Shown here in pieces: positions 36,444 to 46,552 of a DNA stretch of 64,000 bases. The stretch comes from Pseudomonas viridiflava. GTDB lineage: Bacteria > Pseudomonadota > Gammaproteobacteria > Pseudomonadales > Pseudomonadaceae. The stretch's first letter is position 1, and every line of letters starts with the position of its first letter. The notes under the pieces are model-generated. The model searched no databases. It saw only the letters and a program-made list of their open reading frames with translations, and was not told the origin of the DNA. Position numbers and translations under genes: made by a program. The stretch spans positions 496,001 through 560,000 of the forward strand of contig NZ_UPSE01000453.1 in NCBI RefSeq assembly GCF_900573885.1, given 5' to 3'.

Positions 36444-38087
36444 ATGACTGCACACACCTTGCCGCTCCACCCGCTGCTGCTGGCCGGCGTGCTGCTGTTC
36501 ACCAGTGCATTCGGCAATGCGGCCCTTGCCGTGGAGGCGCCGCCCGCCTCCGATAGCCAGCAAGACGTGGCGCGCGCCAGCGACGCGCCCCTGCCCGGCG
36601 CCGACGGCAAGCCGCAGGCCACCAAGGAATTGCGCCAGGCCAAAAGCTACACCGTGACCACCGCGCCCACCGAAGCGCTTGAGCTGGCCGCGCCGAAACT
36701 GCCCGACCTCAGCGGCTACACCGCCGAGGCCGTGAACGGCAAAATTGACCGCCGCAAAAAAGGCAGCGTCACCGTGCGGCGCATGGTGCAGCAAGACGCC
36801 CTGAAAGAATTTATCGGTGGTAACAACCGCATGGCCGAATGGGTGACGCGCCAGCGCGGCATGCCACAGGCGATCTTTATCGAAGGCGGTTACGTCAGCC
36901 TTGGCGAGGTGGCGAAAACGCTGCCCAAGCAGTACTTCACCGCCGATGCCAACGGCGTGTTCACCCTGCGCTTGCCGCTGGTGGTGGCCAAAGACGCCAC
37001 ATTGCATATCGATAAAAACGTGAAGGAGTTGCGCCTCTCGCAAGACCGCGGCGCGTTTATCGTTAACGACGGCAAGCTGTTTATCACCGACACCCGACTC
37101 ACCGGTTGGAACGAGGCGAAGAAAGCCCCGGCCACCTTTAAAAAACCCGAAGAATTTCGCCCGTTCCTGCTCTCCTGGGGCGGCACCGAGACGTACATCG
37201 TCAACAGCAAAATCGCCAGCTTCGGGTACAGCACCAGCAAGTCGTACGGCGTGAGTATTTCCCAGTACACGCCAAACATGAGCAAGCAGATGGGCCGGCC
37301 AATGCCCACCGGCTGGATCATCGGCTCGGAGTTCTCGGACCTCTGGTACGGTTTCTATTGCTACGAAACCCAGGACTTCGTCATCAAAGACAGCGTGTAC
37401 CGCGACAACATCATCTACGGCATCGACCCCCACGACCGCTCGCGCCGCCTGGTGATTTCCGGCAACACCGTGTACGGCACGCACAAGAAGCACGGCATCA
37501 TCATTTCCCGCGAGGTGGACGACAGCTGGATCATCAATAACAAGGTGTACGACAACGCCCTGTCCGGCATTGTCATCGACCGTAATAGCGTGAACAACCT
37601 CATCGCCTACAACGAGGTTTACCGCAACAAATCCGACGGCATCACCCTGTACGAAAGCTCCAACAACCTGATATGGGGCAACCAGGTGATGAGCAACGCG
37701 CGCCACGGCATTCGCCTGCGCAACAGCGTGAACATCCGCCTGTACGAGAACCTCGCCGCCGACAACAAACTGGTCGGCGTGTACGGCCACATCAAAGACC
37801 TGAGCGACACCGACCGCGACATCGACCTCGACCCCTTCGACACCAAGGTGTCGATGATCGTGGTTGGCGGCGAACTGATCAGCAACGGCTCCGGGCCGCT
37901 GTCCATCGACTCGCCGTTGAGTGTGGAGCTGTACCGGGTGGCCATGCTGGCGCCGACCAAATCGTCGGGCATCAGCTTCTCCGGAATTCTCGGCGACAAG
38001 CAAAACGAAATTCTGGACCTGATGGTTCGCCAGGATAAGGCAGTGCTGATCGACCCCGTTGAAAGCCAGGCCGAACTTCAGGACTGA
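36444..38087 (+). CDS. algG: Mannuronan C5-epimerase AlgG
   Basis: 547-aa periplasmic enzyme that converts mannuronate to guluronate in the polymer. The signal is HPLLLAGVLLFTSAFGNAAL. A right-handed beta-helix of the CASH/PbH1 type covers about residues 200-500, with repeated Asn-ladders (SGNTVYGTHKKHGIIIS; NKVYDNALSGIVIDRNSVNNLIAYNEVYRNKSDGITL). The catalytic His is in YGIDPHDRS near residue 330. ATG 36444 is preceded by CAGGAGAACC; the frame's earlier ATG at 36417 overlaps the algE stop and lies upstream of that site. It also protects the polymer as part of the secretion complex. Confidence 0.95.
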   Translation: MTAHTLPLHPLLLAGVLLFTSAFGNAALAVEAPPASDSQQDVARASDAPLPGADGKPQATKELRQAKSYTVTTAPTEALELAAPKLPDLSGYTAEAVNGKIDRRKKGSVTVRRMVQQDALKEFIGGNNRMAEWVTRQRGMPQAIFIEGGYVSLGEVAKTLPKQYFTADANGVFTLRLPLVVAKDATLHIDKNVKELRLSQDRGAFIVNDGKLFITDTRLTGWNEAKKAPATFKKPEEFRPFLLSWGGTETYIVNSKIASFGYSTSKSYGVSISQYTPNMSKQMGRPMPTGWIIGSEFSDLWYGFYCYETQDFVIKDSVYRDNIIYGIDPHDRSRRLVISGNTVYGTHKKHGIIISREVDDSWIINNKVYDNALSGIVIDRNSVNNLIAYNEVYRNKSDGITLYESSNNLIWGNQVMSNARHGIRLRNSVNIRLYENLAADNKLVGVYGHIKDLSDTDRDIDLDPFDTKVSMIVVGGELISNGSGPLSIDSPLSVELYRVAMLAPTKSSGISFSGILGDKQNEILDLMVRQDKAVLIDPVESQAELQD

Positions 38088-38101
38088 GGAGCATGCATTT
38101 C

Positions 38102-39592
38102 ATGTACGTACACAAGCCCCTGCACACCGACAAGCGCCCAGCCAAATGGCTCGCCCCGTCTGCACTGGCGCTCGCCTTGCTCGCCGTCGCCGCCGCCCCT
38201 ATGGCCGAGGGCGCCGAAACCGGCGCGCCGCAGTACAGCGTGCGCGGTAATCCACCGCTGTGCCCGGCGGCGGCGAACAACAATTTGTACAACACCAAGT
38301 ACTTGGGCTTTTTCACCCACCTGGTACAGGCCCAGGATGACTGGCTGTTCCGCACCACCTACGACCTGCGCACCGACTTCGGCACCACGCCTGAGGGCTA
38401 CGCCAAACTCAAAGCCCTGCGCGATGCACTGAAGAAAAAAGGCATCGAATTGGTGGTGGTGTATCAACCGACCCGAGGCCTGATCAACCGGGAGAAACTC
38501 ACCCGCGAGGAGCGCAAAGCGTTCAACTACGACCTGGCAAAAAAGAACTACCTCGCCACCGTGGAAAAGCTGCGCCAAACCGGCATGTGGGTGCCGGACT
38601 TCAGCCCCTTGTTCGATGAAAACGAACAGCACGCCTACTACTTCAAAGGCGACCACCACTGGACGCCCTACGGTGCCGAGCGCACCGCGAAAATCACCGC
38701 CGCCACGCTGAAGGAAATCCCAGGCTTCGACGACATTCCCAAGCAGCAGTACGAGAGCAAGCGCGTGGGTTTGCTGTCGAAACTCGGCACCTTCCACAAA
38801 GCCGCTGCGCAACTGTGCGGCAACAGCTACGCCACGCAGTACGTGGACCGTTTCGAAACCGCCGTGGCCGACAGCGGCGGCGGTGAAGGCGGCGGCGATG
38901 ATCTGTTCGGCGATGAATCGCAGCCGCAAGTGGCGCTGGTGGGCACCAGTAACAGCGGTCCGGCGTACAACTTCGCCGGTTTTCTGGAGCAGTACAGCGG
39001 TGCGGAAATTCTCAACAACGCCATCTCCGGTGGCGGCTTCGACAGCTCGCTGCTGCAGTACCTGAGCAGCCAGGAGTTCCACGAGCACCCGCCGAAAGTC
39101 ATCGTCTGGGAGTTCGCCACCCACTACGACATGGCGCAGAAAAGCTTCTACCGCCAGGCCATGCCGCTGGTAGACAACGGCTGTGAAGGGCAAAAAGCAC
39201 TGCTCAAAAACGACGTGAAACTGCACAACGGCAGCACCGAGATTCTGGTCAACGGCAAAAACCAACTGCTTGACCTGCAAGGCGGTCAGCACCAGATCGA
39301 CCTGACCTTCAGCGACCCTTCGGTGAAAACCTTGCAAGCGACCATCTGGTACCTCAACGGCCGCCGCGAAAACCTCAAACTGGAACAAAGCGCCGCCGCC
39401 GATACCGGTGGCCGTTATGTGTTCCAACTGCGTAACGACCCTGGCTGGGCAGACCTGAACATGCTCGCCATGGAAATTCACAGCCCCGAGCAAATGCCTG
39501 ACGGGCTCAGCGTGAAGGCCACGCTGTGCAAACGTCCGGCAGGCGGGGCCGGCACCCTAACGGCAAAAGCCGCAGGAGGCACAAACCTATGA
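38102..39592 (+). CDS. algX: Alginate O-acetyltransferase AlgX
   Basis: 496-aa periplasmic protein with an SGNH-like domain and a C-terminal carbohydrate-binding module. The catalytic pair is in GDHHWTPYG (D184, H186 from this start), and the Ser is in [12 protein letters not shown] near residue 283. Signal sequence: [22 protein letters not shown] prefer ATG 38102, about 10 nt after GAGGAG; ATG 38093 would be only 1-2 nt from that site. It transfers acetyl groups onto mannuronate before export. The stop overlaps the algL start (ATGA). Confidence 0.93.
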   Translation: MYVHKPLHTDKRPAKWLAPSALALALLAVAAAPMAEGAETGAPQYSVRGNPPLCPAAANNNLYNTKYLGFFTHLVQAQDDWLFRTTYDLRTDFGTTPEGYAKLKALRDALKKKGIELVVVYQPTRGLINREKLTREERKAFNYDLAKKNYLATVEKLRQTGMWVPDFSPLFDENEQHAYYFKGDHHWTPYGAERTAKITAATLKEIPGFDDIPKQQYESKRVGLLSKLGTFHKAAAQLCGNSYATQYVDRFETAVADSGGGEGGGDDLFGDESQPQVALVGTSNSGPAYNFAGFLEQYSGAEILNNAISGGGFDSSLLQYLSSQEFHEHPPKVIVWEFATHYDMAQKSFYRQAMPLVDNGCEGQKALLKNDVKLHNGSTEILVNGKNQLLDLQGGQHQIDLTFSDPSVKTLQATIWYLNGRRENLKLEQSAAADTGGRYVFQLRNDPGWADLNMLAMEIHSPEQMPDGLSVKATLCKRPAGGAGTLTAKAAGGTNL

Positions 39593-40701
39593 ACACTCCT
39601 CACACCCTGCTGCGCAGTGCAGCGCTGAGCACCTTGCTGGTGGCCGGTGGCGCCAGTGCCGCGCTGGTTCCACCGCCGGGCTATTACGCCCCCATCGAAA
39701 GCAAGAAAACCAAACCGCCAGAAGAACAATGCGGCGCGCCGCCCACGCCTTACACCGACAAGCTGGTGTTTCGCAGCAAATACGAAGGCTCCGATAAAGC
39801 CCGCGCCACGCTGAACAAGGAATCGGAGAAAGCCTTCCGCGACTCCACCGCCAGCATCACCACCCTGGAGCGCGGTGTGAGCAAGCAAGTGATGGGCTAT
39901 ATGCGCGACGGCCGCCCGGAACAGCTCGACTGCACGCTGAGCTGGCTCACCGCCTGGGCGCAGGCCGATGCGCTGCTGAGCACCGACTTCAACCACACCG
40001 GCAAGTCGATGCGCAAATGGGCATTGGGCAGCGTGGCCTCGGCGTACCTGCGCCTGAAATTCTCCGAATCCAAACCGTTGGCGGCTTACCCGCAACAGGC
40101 GCAACTCATCGAGGCCTGGTTCAGCAAACTGGGCGATCAGGTGGTGAAAGACTGGAGCTACCTGCCGCTGAAAAAAGTGAACAACCACTCGTACTGGGCG
40201 GCGTGGTCGGTGATGGCCACCGCTGTGGCCACCGATCGCCAGGACCTGTTCGACTGGGCCGTTGAGCAGTATCGCGTGGGCGCCAATCAGGTCGACGACG
40301 AAGGCTTCCTGCCCAACGAACTCAACCGCAAACAGCGCGCCCTCGCCTACCACAACTACGCCCTGCCGCCGCTGGCCATGATCGCCAGCTTCGCCAACGC
40401 CAACGACGTGGACCTACGCACCGAAAACCGCGACGCCCTCAGCCGCCTGGCCAAACGAGTAATGGAAGGCGTCAACGACCCCGACGAATTCGCCAGCAAA
40501 GCCGGCGAAAAGCAGGACATGGACGACCTGAAAATCGACAGCAAATTCGCCTGGCTTGAACCGTACTGCCAGCTCTACCAATGCGCCGGCGACACCTTGA
40601 AGTGGAAGCAGTCGATGCAGCCGTTCAAGACCTTTCGCCTGGGTGGCGATTTAACCCGCGTGTACGACCCACAGGCGGAGAAGGGCAAGAAGGATTCTTG
40701 A
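39589..40701 (+). CDS. algL: Alginate lyase AlgL
   Basis: 370-aa periplasmic PL5 lyase. Signal [20 protein letters not shown] (cleavage near GASA). Catalytic residues: NNHSYW (H at about residue 200) and the Tyr in [13 protein letters not shown]. The substrate-binding end [10 protein letters not shown] is present. AGGAGG lies 9 nt before ATG 39589. It degrades polymer stranded in the periplasm and so keeps the machine clear. Last gene before the tandem repeat array. Confidence 0.95.
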   Translation: MNTPHTLLRSAALSTLLVAGGASAALVPPPGYYAPIESKKTKPPEEQCGAPPTPYTDKLVFRSKYEGSDKARATLNKESEKAFRDSTASITTLERGVSKQVMGYMRDGRPEQLDCTLSWLTAWAQADALLSTDFNHTGKSMRKWALGSVASAYLRLKFSESKPLAAYPQQAQLIEAWFSKLGDQVVKDWSYLPLKKVNNHSYWAAWSVMATAVATDRQDLFDWAVEQYRVGANQVDDEGFLPNELNRKQRALAYHNYALPPLAMIASFANANDVDLRTENRDALSRLAKRVMEGVNDPDEFASKAGEKQDMDDLKIDSKFAWLEPYCQLYQCAGDTLKWKQSMQPFKTFRLGGDLTRVYDPQAEKGKKDS

Positions 40702-41330
40702 GTTTCGCACCATTAAGCCCCCTCTCCCAAGCGGGGAGAGGGTTGGGGTGAGGGGGTTGGATTTAAGCCCCAGCAATTGAGTAAGGGCAGCAAGTTTTGC
40801 CCTCACCCTAACCCTCTCCCGCAAGCGGGAGAGGGGACTGACCGAGCTAGACGCAGCATCGCGACTTGGCCCCCTCGCCCCAGCGGGGAGAGGGCTGGGG
40901 GCGGCCGGCTAGGAGAGGGGGTTGGATTTCAGCTCCAACAATTGAGTAAAGGCAGCAAGTTTGCCCTCACCCTAACCCTCTCCCGCAAGCGGGAGAGGGG
41001 ACTGACCGAGCTAGACGCAGCATCGCGACTTGGCCCCCTCGCCCCAGCGGGGAGAGGGCTGGGGAGAGGGGGTTGGATTTCAGCCCCAACAATTGAGTAA
41101 AGGCAGCAAGTTTGCCCTCTCCCTAACCCTCTCCCGCAAGCGGGAGAGGGGACTGACCGAGCTAGACGCAGCATCGCGACTTGGCCCCCTCGCCCCAGCG
41201 GGGAGAGGGTTGGGGTGAGGGGGGTTGGATTTCAGCCCCAACAATTGAGTAAGGGCTGCAAGTTTGCCCTCACCCTCTCCCGCAAACGGGAGAGGGGACG
41301 GACCGAGTAGCTCGAAACGACGCAATCCAC
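40702..41330. repeat. Tandem REP-like repeat array between algL and algI
   Basis: About four tandem copies of a ~150-165-bp unit. Each unit carries the pair ccctctcccgcaagcgggag and ccctcgccccagcggggaga, then gggggttggatttcagcccc, then aacaattgagtaaaggcagc, then aagtttgccc. Matching points are at 40800, 40964, 41115 and 41267 (periods 164, 151, 152). The first is preceded and the last followed by partial units. The stretch gactgaccgagctagacgca gcatcgcgacttgg is shared by the first three copies, and the fourth begins to diverge at ggacggaccgag. Many strong hairpins could form. No ORF with coding character. From about 41331 to 41411 the sequence is unique and carries the algI ribosome-binding region. 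Confidence 0.92.
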
Positions 41331-41411
41331 CCGGAAATTCCCGGGGGGGTTTGGGGGGGATGTGGCGCTAGCCACGTCCTCTGAACCGAAGGTGACGATG
41401 GAGAGAGTCGG

Positions 41412-42965
41412 ATGGTTTTTTCATCCAATGTGTTCCTGTTCTTGTTCCTGCCGATTTTCCTCGGCTTGTACTATTTGAGCGGGCAACGCTATCGCAATCT
41501 GCTGCTGCTGATTGCCAGCTACGTGTTCTACGCCTGGTGGCGGGTGGATTTTCTCGCGCTATTCGCCGGCGTCACGCTGTGGAATTACTGGATCGGCCTC
41601 AAGGTCGGTGCCGCCGGCGTGAGGACCAAGCCGGCGCAGCGCTGGCTGCTGCTGGGCGTGGGCGTGGACCTGTGCATTCTCGGCTATTTCAAATACGCCA
41701 ATTTTGGCGTCGACAGCCTTAACGCCATCATCAGCTCGTTCGGCCTGGAGCCGTTCATCCTCACCCACGTGCTGCTGCCCATCGGCATCTCGTTCTACAT
41801 CTTCGAGTCGATCAGCTACATCATCGACGTGTACCGGGGCGACACCCCGGCCACGCGCAATCTCATCGACTTCGCCGCGTTTGTGGCCATCTTCCCGCAT
41901 TTGATCGCCGGCCCCGTATTGCGCTTTCGCGACCTGGCCGATCAGTTCAACAACCGCACCCACACGCTGGATAAATTCTCCGAAGGCGCCACGCGCTTTA
42001 TGCAGGGCTTTATCAAAAAGGTGTTTATCGCCGACACCCTGGCGATTGTCGCGGACCACTGCTTTGCCCTGGAAAACCCCACCACTGGCGATGCCTGGCT
42101 CGGTGCGCTGGCGTATACGGCGCAGCTGTATTTCGACTTCTCCGGCTACAGCGACATGGCCATCGGCCTGGGCCTGATGATGGGCTTTCGCTTTATGGAG
42201 AACTTCAAGCAGCCGTACATCAGCCAGTCGATTACCGAATTCTGGCGGCGCTGGCATATCAGCCTGTCCACCTGGCTGCGCGACTACCTGTACATCACCC
42301 TGGGCGGCAATCGCGGCGGCAAAGTGGCCACCTACCGCAACCTGTTTCTGACCATGTTGCTGGGCGGGCTGTGGCACGGCGCGAATATCACCTACATCGT
42401 GTGGGGCGCCTGGCATGGCGTGTGGCTGGCGATTGAAAAAGCCATCGGCATCAACACCGCGCCGCGCAGTTTCAATGTGCTGCGCTGGGCCTTCACCTTC
42501 TTGCTGGTGGTCATGGGCTGGGTAATTTTCCGCGCGGAAAATCTGGACGTAGCCGGGCGCATGTACGGGGCGATGTTTGGCTTCGGCGACTGGCGTTTGT
42601 CTGAACTGAACCGTGCCAACCTGACCGGCTTGCAAGTGGCAACGCTGGTAGTGGCCTACGCCACCCTCGCCTTCTTCGGCCTGCGCGATTTTTACGCCAA
42701 CGGACCCATCGACACGGGCAAAACCGCCGAGGCCGACGGCCCCGCCACCGCGCAACCGGGCACCGTTAAAGCGGTGCCGGGCGAGCAGCCGAACATTCAT
42801 GTGCCTGGCTTCATCGTGGGCACCGATGCGCAGGTGCAAGCCGCGTACTGGACCGCCGACTGGCCGCGCTACGCCATGCGCGCGCTGGTGTTGCTGCTGT
42901 TCGTGGCCTCGATTCTCAAGCTCTCGGCGCAGAGCTACTCGCCCTTCCTTTACTTCCAGTTCTGA
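41412..42965 (+). CDS. algI: Alginate O-acetyltransferase AlgI (MBOAT)
   Basis: 517-aa multi-pass membrane acyltransferase. It opens VFSSNVFLFLFLPIFLGLYYLSG, and the MBOAT core LLGGLWHGANITYIVWGAWHG carries the catalytic His at residue 322. It passes acetyl groups across the inner membrane to AlgJ/AlgX. The P. aeruginosa protein has 520 aa. GGAGAGAG precedes the ATG. Because of the 710-bp repeat region upstream, algIJFA may depend partly on its own promoter. The tail after residue 435 holds a low-complexity loop (KTAEADGPATAQPGTVKAVP). Confidence 0.96.
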   Translation: MVFSSNVFLFLFLPIFLGLYYLSGQRYRNLLLLIASYVFYAWWRVDFLALFAGVTLWNYWIGLKVGAAGVRTKPAQRWLLLGVGVDLCILGYFKYANFGVDSLNAIISSFGLEPFILTHVLLPIGISFYIFESISYIIDVYRGDTPATRNLIDFAAFVAIFPHLIAGPVLRFRDLADQFNNRTHTLDKFSEGATRFMQGFIKKVFIADTLAIVADHCFALENPTTGDAWLGALAYTAQLYFDFSGYSDMAIGLGLMMGFRFMENFKQPYISQSITEFWRRWHISLSTWLRDYLYITLGGNRGGKVATYRNLFLTMLLGGLWHGANITYIVWGAWHGVWLAIEKAIGINTAPRSFNVLRWAFTFLLVVMGWVIFRAENLDVAGRMYGAMFGFGDWRLSELNRANLTGLQVATLVVAYATLAFFGLRDFYANGPIDTGKTAEADGPATAQPGTVKAVPGEQPNIHVPGFIVGTDAQVQAAYWTADWPRYAMRALVLLLFVASILKLSAQSYSPFLYFQF

Positions 42966-42977
42966 GCGAGCCCAGCC

Positions 42978-44153
42978 ATGACCCGATCATTACGCATTCT
43001 CTATATCGCCGTGTTCCTCGGCCTGCTGCTGGGCCTGGGCCTCTGGTCGCTGCGCGCCTTCATGGGTTTCAGCACCACGCCGGCCGACACCGTGCTCAAC
43101 GGCAAATGGGCCAAGGCCACCGAAACCCAGTACGACAAGCAATTTCCGCTGAAACGCCTGGGCACGAACCTGTGGGCGGCACTGGATTACAAGCTGTTTA
43201 ACGAAGGCCGTCCCGGTGTGGTGCTGGGGCGTGATCAATGGTTGTTCAGCGATGAAGAATTCAAACCCATCGCCAAGGGCGAGCAGCATCAGGAAGAAAA
43301 CCTGGCGCTGATTCAAGGCGCGCGCGAGCAGTTGCAGAAAAAAGGCGTAAAGCTGGTGCTGGCGATTCTGCCGGCCAAGGCACGGCTGTATCCCGAGCAC
43401 CTGGGCGATGAAGCCCCGGCCTCGTTGCACAGCGATTTGTACCAACGCTTCCACGCCAGCGCCAGGCAGGCCGGCATCATCGCCCCGGAGCTGCTGACCC
43501 CGCTGCAACACGCCAAGCTGCAGGGCCAGGTCTTCCTGCGTACCGACACCCACTGGACGCCCATGGGCGCCGACGTGGTGGCGCAGAACCTCAGCGCCAC
43601 CGTAGCGAAACAGGCGCCGATCAATGCCGAGCCGCAGCAGTTCATCACCGAATCGAAACAGCCCGAACCTTACAAAGGCGACCTCACTTCGTTCCTTCCG
43701 CTAGACCCGTTGTTCAGCAACCTGCTGCCCAAGCCGGATCAGTTGCAGCAGCGCACCACTCGCGCCGCTGACGAGCAGGGCGCCGGAGGCGATGACGCAC
43801 TGTTCGCCGACACCGAAGTGCCCGTTGCGTTAGTGGGCACCAGCTACAGCGCCAACCCGAGCTGGAACTTCGTCGGCGCGCTGCAACAAGCGCTCAAGAG
43901 CGACGTGGTCAGCTTCGCCGAACAGGGCCACGGCCCCATCGAGCCAATGCTCAAGTACCTGCAAAGCGACGAATTCAAAAACGCGCCGCCGCAATTGGTG
44001 ATCTGGGAATTCCCCGAGCGCTATTTGCCGATGAAAACCAACCTGAGCGACTTCGACCCCCACTGGGTCGCTCAACTCAAGGCCGCCGGTGCGGCCACCG
44101 ACGTGGCCGCATCCGGCCGCCAATCGCCCTTGCCAATCCAGGCAAACCGCTAG
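42978..44153 (+). CDS. algJ: Alginate O-acetyltransferase AlgJ
   Basis: 391-aa membrane-anchored periplasmic SGNH-like esterase/transferase related to AlgX without the binding module. N-terminal anchor: ILYIAVFLGLLLGLGLWSL. Catalytic residues: DTHWTPMG (D190, H192) and the Ser in VGTSYSANPSWNF (about 289). It starts 12 bp after algI. It receives acetyl from AlgI for alginate O-acetylation, which protects the polymer from lyase and epimerase. Confidence 0.95.
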   Translation: MTRSLRILYIAVFLGLLLGLGLWSLRAFMGFSTTPADTVLNGKWAKATETQYDKQFPLKRLGTNLWAALDYKLFNEGRPGVVLGRDQWLFSDEEFKPIAKGEQHQEENLALIQGAREQLQKKGVKLVLAILPAKARLYPEHLGDEAPASLHSDLYQRFHASARQAGIIAPELLTPLQHAKLQGQVFLRTDTHWTPMGADVVAQNLSATVAKQAPINAEPQQFITESKQPEPYKGDLTSFLPLDPLFSNLLPKPDQLQQRTTRAADEQGAGGDDALFADTEVPVALVGTSYSANPSWNFVGALQQALKSDVVSFAEQGHGPIEPMLKYLQSDEFKNAPPQLVIWEFPERYLPMKTNLSDFDPHWVAQLKAAGAATDVAASGRQSPLPIQANR

Positions 44154-44212
44154 ACCGGTGCCCTGCTCGCGCCTTTCAGGGCGGGCATCACCTCATCATG
44201 GAGAACGACACA

Positions 44213-44875
44213 ATGAAGCCATCCATCACCCATGCAATCGTTAACAACCGCCTCGGTAAAGCCTGCGCGTTCGTGGTCGTTGGCCTGCTCGCTGCCCAGG
44301 TGCACGCCGACGAAGCCGCGCTCTACGGCCCGACCGCGCCGAAGGGCTCGGCCTTCGTGCGGGTGTACAACGCCGGCAGTCAGGAAATAAACGCCACCGT
44401 TGGCAGCGCCAAGCTCAACGAAGTGGGCCCACTGGGCAGCAGCGACTTTGGCTTCCTGCCGGGGGGCGACTACAGCGCCCAGGTCGGCTCGCAAACCGTG
44501 CCGGTCAAACTGGCCGCCGATAAGTACTACACCATCGTCGCCCTGCCGGGTGGCCAACCGAAACTGGTGGAAGAACCGCCATTCAAAAACAAACAGAAAG
44601 CCCTGGTACGCGTGCAGAACCTCAGCGACACCAAAGTCACCCTGAAAACCGCCGACGGTAAAACCGCTGTCGTCGAAGACGTCGCCCCCGCCGCCCGAGG
44701 CGACCGCGAAATCAACCCGGTGAACGTCAAGCTCGCGCTGTTCAACGGCTCGCAAAAAATCAGCGACCTGAAGCCCGTCACGCTCGCTCGGGGTGAAGCG
44801 GTTGCGCTGTACGTCACCGGCTCCGGCAGCAAGCTTTCGCCAGTGTGGGTCAAGCGCCCTGCTGCTACTGAATAA
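44213..44875 (+). CDS. algF: Alginate O-acetylation protein AlgF
   Basis: 220-aa periplasmic protein (216 in P. aeruginosa). The signal is KACAFVVVGLLAAQVHADEA. The mature part has two beta-rich domains (AFVRVYNAGSQEINATVGSA; KALVRVQNLSDTKVTLKTADGK). I use ATG 44213, which follows GGAG by 9 nt; ATG 44198 overlaps that site. It is required for acetylation in the AlgI-J-F-X relay and has no enzymatic motif. Confidence 0.93.
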   Translation: MKPSITHAIVNNRLGKACAFVVVGLLAAQVHADEAALYGPTAPKGSAFVRVYNAGSQEINATVGSAKLNEVGPLGSSDFGFLPGGDYSAQVGSQTVPVKLAADKYYTIVALPGGQPKLVEEPPFKNKQKALVRVQNLSDTKVTLKTADGKTAVVEDVAPAARGDREINPVNVKLALFNGSQKISDLKPVTLARGEAVALYVTGSGSKLSPVWVKRPAATE

Positions 44876-44920
44876 ACACGCGCTTTGACCCTTCGTATTC
44901 GCGTTTCAGGAGACGTACTT

Positions 44921-46366
44921 ATGATTCCAATTATTCTTTCGGGCGGCAGCGGCTCGCGCCTTTGGCCTTTGTCGCGCAAACAATTCCCTAAACAATTCCT
45001 CGCCCTCACCGGCGAGCACACCATGTTCCAGCAAACCCTCGAACGCCTGGTGTTCGAAGGCATGCAGCCGCCGGTAATCGTGTGCAACAAAGACCACCGT
45101 TTTATCGTGCAAGAGCAACTGTCGGCGCTGAACCTGGCGAGCCAGGCGGTGCTGATGGAACCCTTCGGCCGCAACACCGCGCCGGCCGTGGCGATTGCCG
45201 CCATGAAGCTGCTCAACGAAGGCCGCGACGAGTTGCTGCTGGTGATGCCGGCCGATCACGTCATCGATGACCAGAAAGCCTTTCAACGTGCCCTGGCCAT
45301 CGCCACCATTGCCGCCGAGGCGGGTGACTTGGTGCTGTTTGGCGTGCCGGCAACCAAACCGGAAACCGGTTATGGCTATATCAAAGCCAGTCAGGATGGC
45401 GCGCTGCCGGAAGGCGTCAGTCGCGTCGAGCAGTTCGTGGAAAAACCTGACGCCCAGCGCGCCGCCGAGTTCGTCAAATCCGGCAGCTATTTCTGGAACA
45501 GCGGCATGTTCCTGTTCCGCGCCAGCCGTTTCCTCGACGAGCTTAAACGCCACGACCCGGACATCTACGACACCTGCCTGCTGGCCCTGGAACGCAGCAC
45601 GTTCGATGGCGAAAACATCGACATCGACGCCGCCACCTTCGAGTGCTGCCCGGACAACTCCATCGACTACGCCGTGATGGAAAAAACCGACCGCGCCTGC
45701 GTGGTGCCGCTGACCGCTGGCTGGAGCGACGTTGGCTGCTGGAGTTCGCTGTGGGACGTGCATGAAAAAGACGATGCCGGCAACGTCACCAAAGGCGACG
45801 TGGTGGTGCGCGACAGCCACAACTGCCTGGTGCACGGCAACGGCAAGCTGGTGTCGGTGATCGGCCTGGAAAACATCGTGGTGGTGGAAACCAAGGACGC
45901 CATGATGATTGCCAGCAAAGACCGCGTGCAGGAGGTCAAGCAGCTGGTCAACACGCTGAAAGAAGCCGGCCGCAGCGAAACCGAAAACCACTGCGAGGTC
46001 TATCGGCCGTGGGGCTCGTACGACTCGGTGGACATGGGCGGCCGCTTTCAGGTCAAACACATCACCGTGAAGCCAGGCGCGCAGCTGTCGCTGCAAATGC
46101 ACCACCACCGCGCCGAGCACTGGATCGTGGTATCGGGCACTGCCGAGGTGACGTGCGATGAAAACGTGTTTCTGCTGACGGAAAACCAGTCGACGTACAT
46201 TCCCATCGCCTCGGTTCACCGATTGGCCAACCCGGGCAAGATTCCGCTGGAGATTATCGAGGTGCAGTCGGGCAGTTATCTCGGAGAGGATGACATTGAG
46301 CGCTATGAGGATATTTACGGGCGCGATGAGGGCAACGGGGTGCAGGTGAAGACAGTGGTGCGGTAG
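44921..46366 (+). CDS. algA: Bifunctional phosphomannose isomerase/GDP-mannose pyrophosphorylase AlgA
   Basis: 481 aa, exactly the P. aeruginosa length. The N-terminal nucleotidyltransferase has LSGGSGSRLWPLSRKQFPKQFL and FVEKPDAQRA. The C-terminal cupin isomerase has QMHHHRAEHWIVVSGTAEVT. It makes mannose-6-P from fructose-6-P and GDP-mannose from mannose-1-P, supplying AlgD. CAGGAGACGTACTT precedes ATG 44921. Last gene of the operon. Confidence 0.96.
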   Translation: MIPIILSGGSGSRLWPLSRKQFPKQFLALTGEHTMFQQTLERLVFEGMQPPVIVCNKDHRFIVQEQLSALNLASQAVLMEPFGRNTAPAVAIAAMKLLNEGRDELLLVMPADHVIDDQKAFQRALAIATIAAEAGDLVLFGVPATKPETGYGYIKASQDGALPEGVSRVEQFVEKPDAQRAAEFVKSGSYFWNSGMFLFRASRFLDELKRHDPDIYDTCLLALERSTFDGENIDIDAATFECCPDNSIDYAVMEKTDRACVVPLTAGWSDVGCWSSLWDVHEKDDAGNVTKGDVVVRDSHNCLVHGNGKLVSVIGLENIVVVETKDAMMIASKDRVQEVKQLVNTLKEAGRSETENHCEVYRPWGSYDSVDMGGRFQVKHITVKPGAQLSLQMHHHRAEHWIVVSGTAEVTCDENVFLLTENQSTYIPIASVHRLANPGKIPLEIIEVQSGSYLGEDDIERYEDIYGRDEGNGVQVKTVVR

Positions 46367-46490
46367 AGCCAAACGGCCCCTCTCCCCCCGGTCCCTCTCC
46401 CGCAAGTGGCAGAGGGGCGACGTCTTCAACGAAACGGTGATCGGCCCCCTCGCCCGCTTGCGGGAGAGGGCTGGGGAGAGGGGCTCTTCA
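46367..46490. repeat. 'ccctctcccgc' REP-like pair
   Basis: ccctctcccgcaagtggcag and ctcgcccgcttgcgggagag in inverted arrangement. This is the same family as the tandem array at 40.7 kb and the element at 17.6 kb. It sits just after algA. Confidence 0.8.
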
Positions 46491-46503
46491 TCTATAACTG
46501 ACC

Positions 46504-46536
46504 AAAAAAAAACCGGGCCCCAAAGCCCGGTTTTTT
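46504..46536. terminator. Bidirectional terminator between algA and the PhoH-like gene
   Basis: aaaaaaaaaccgggc (cccaaa) gcccggtttttt: strong stem with A/T runs both sides, between convergent genes. It ends the alginate transcript. Confidence 0.92.
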
Positions 46537-46552
46537 CCCTCCTATCCACCCC

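Noticed and set aside
40702..41310. Tandem ~150-bp units as CRISPR or as a coding gene
   Set aside because: Unit length and internal REP hairpins do not fit CRISPR, and the open frames there consist only of repeat translation with no gene-like start or composition.
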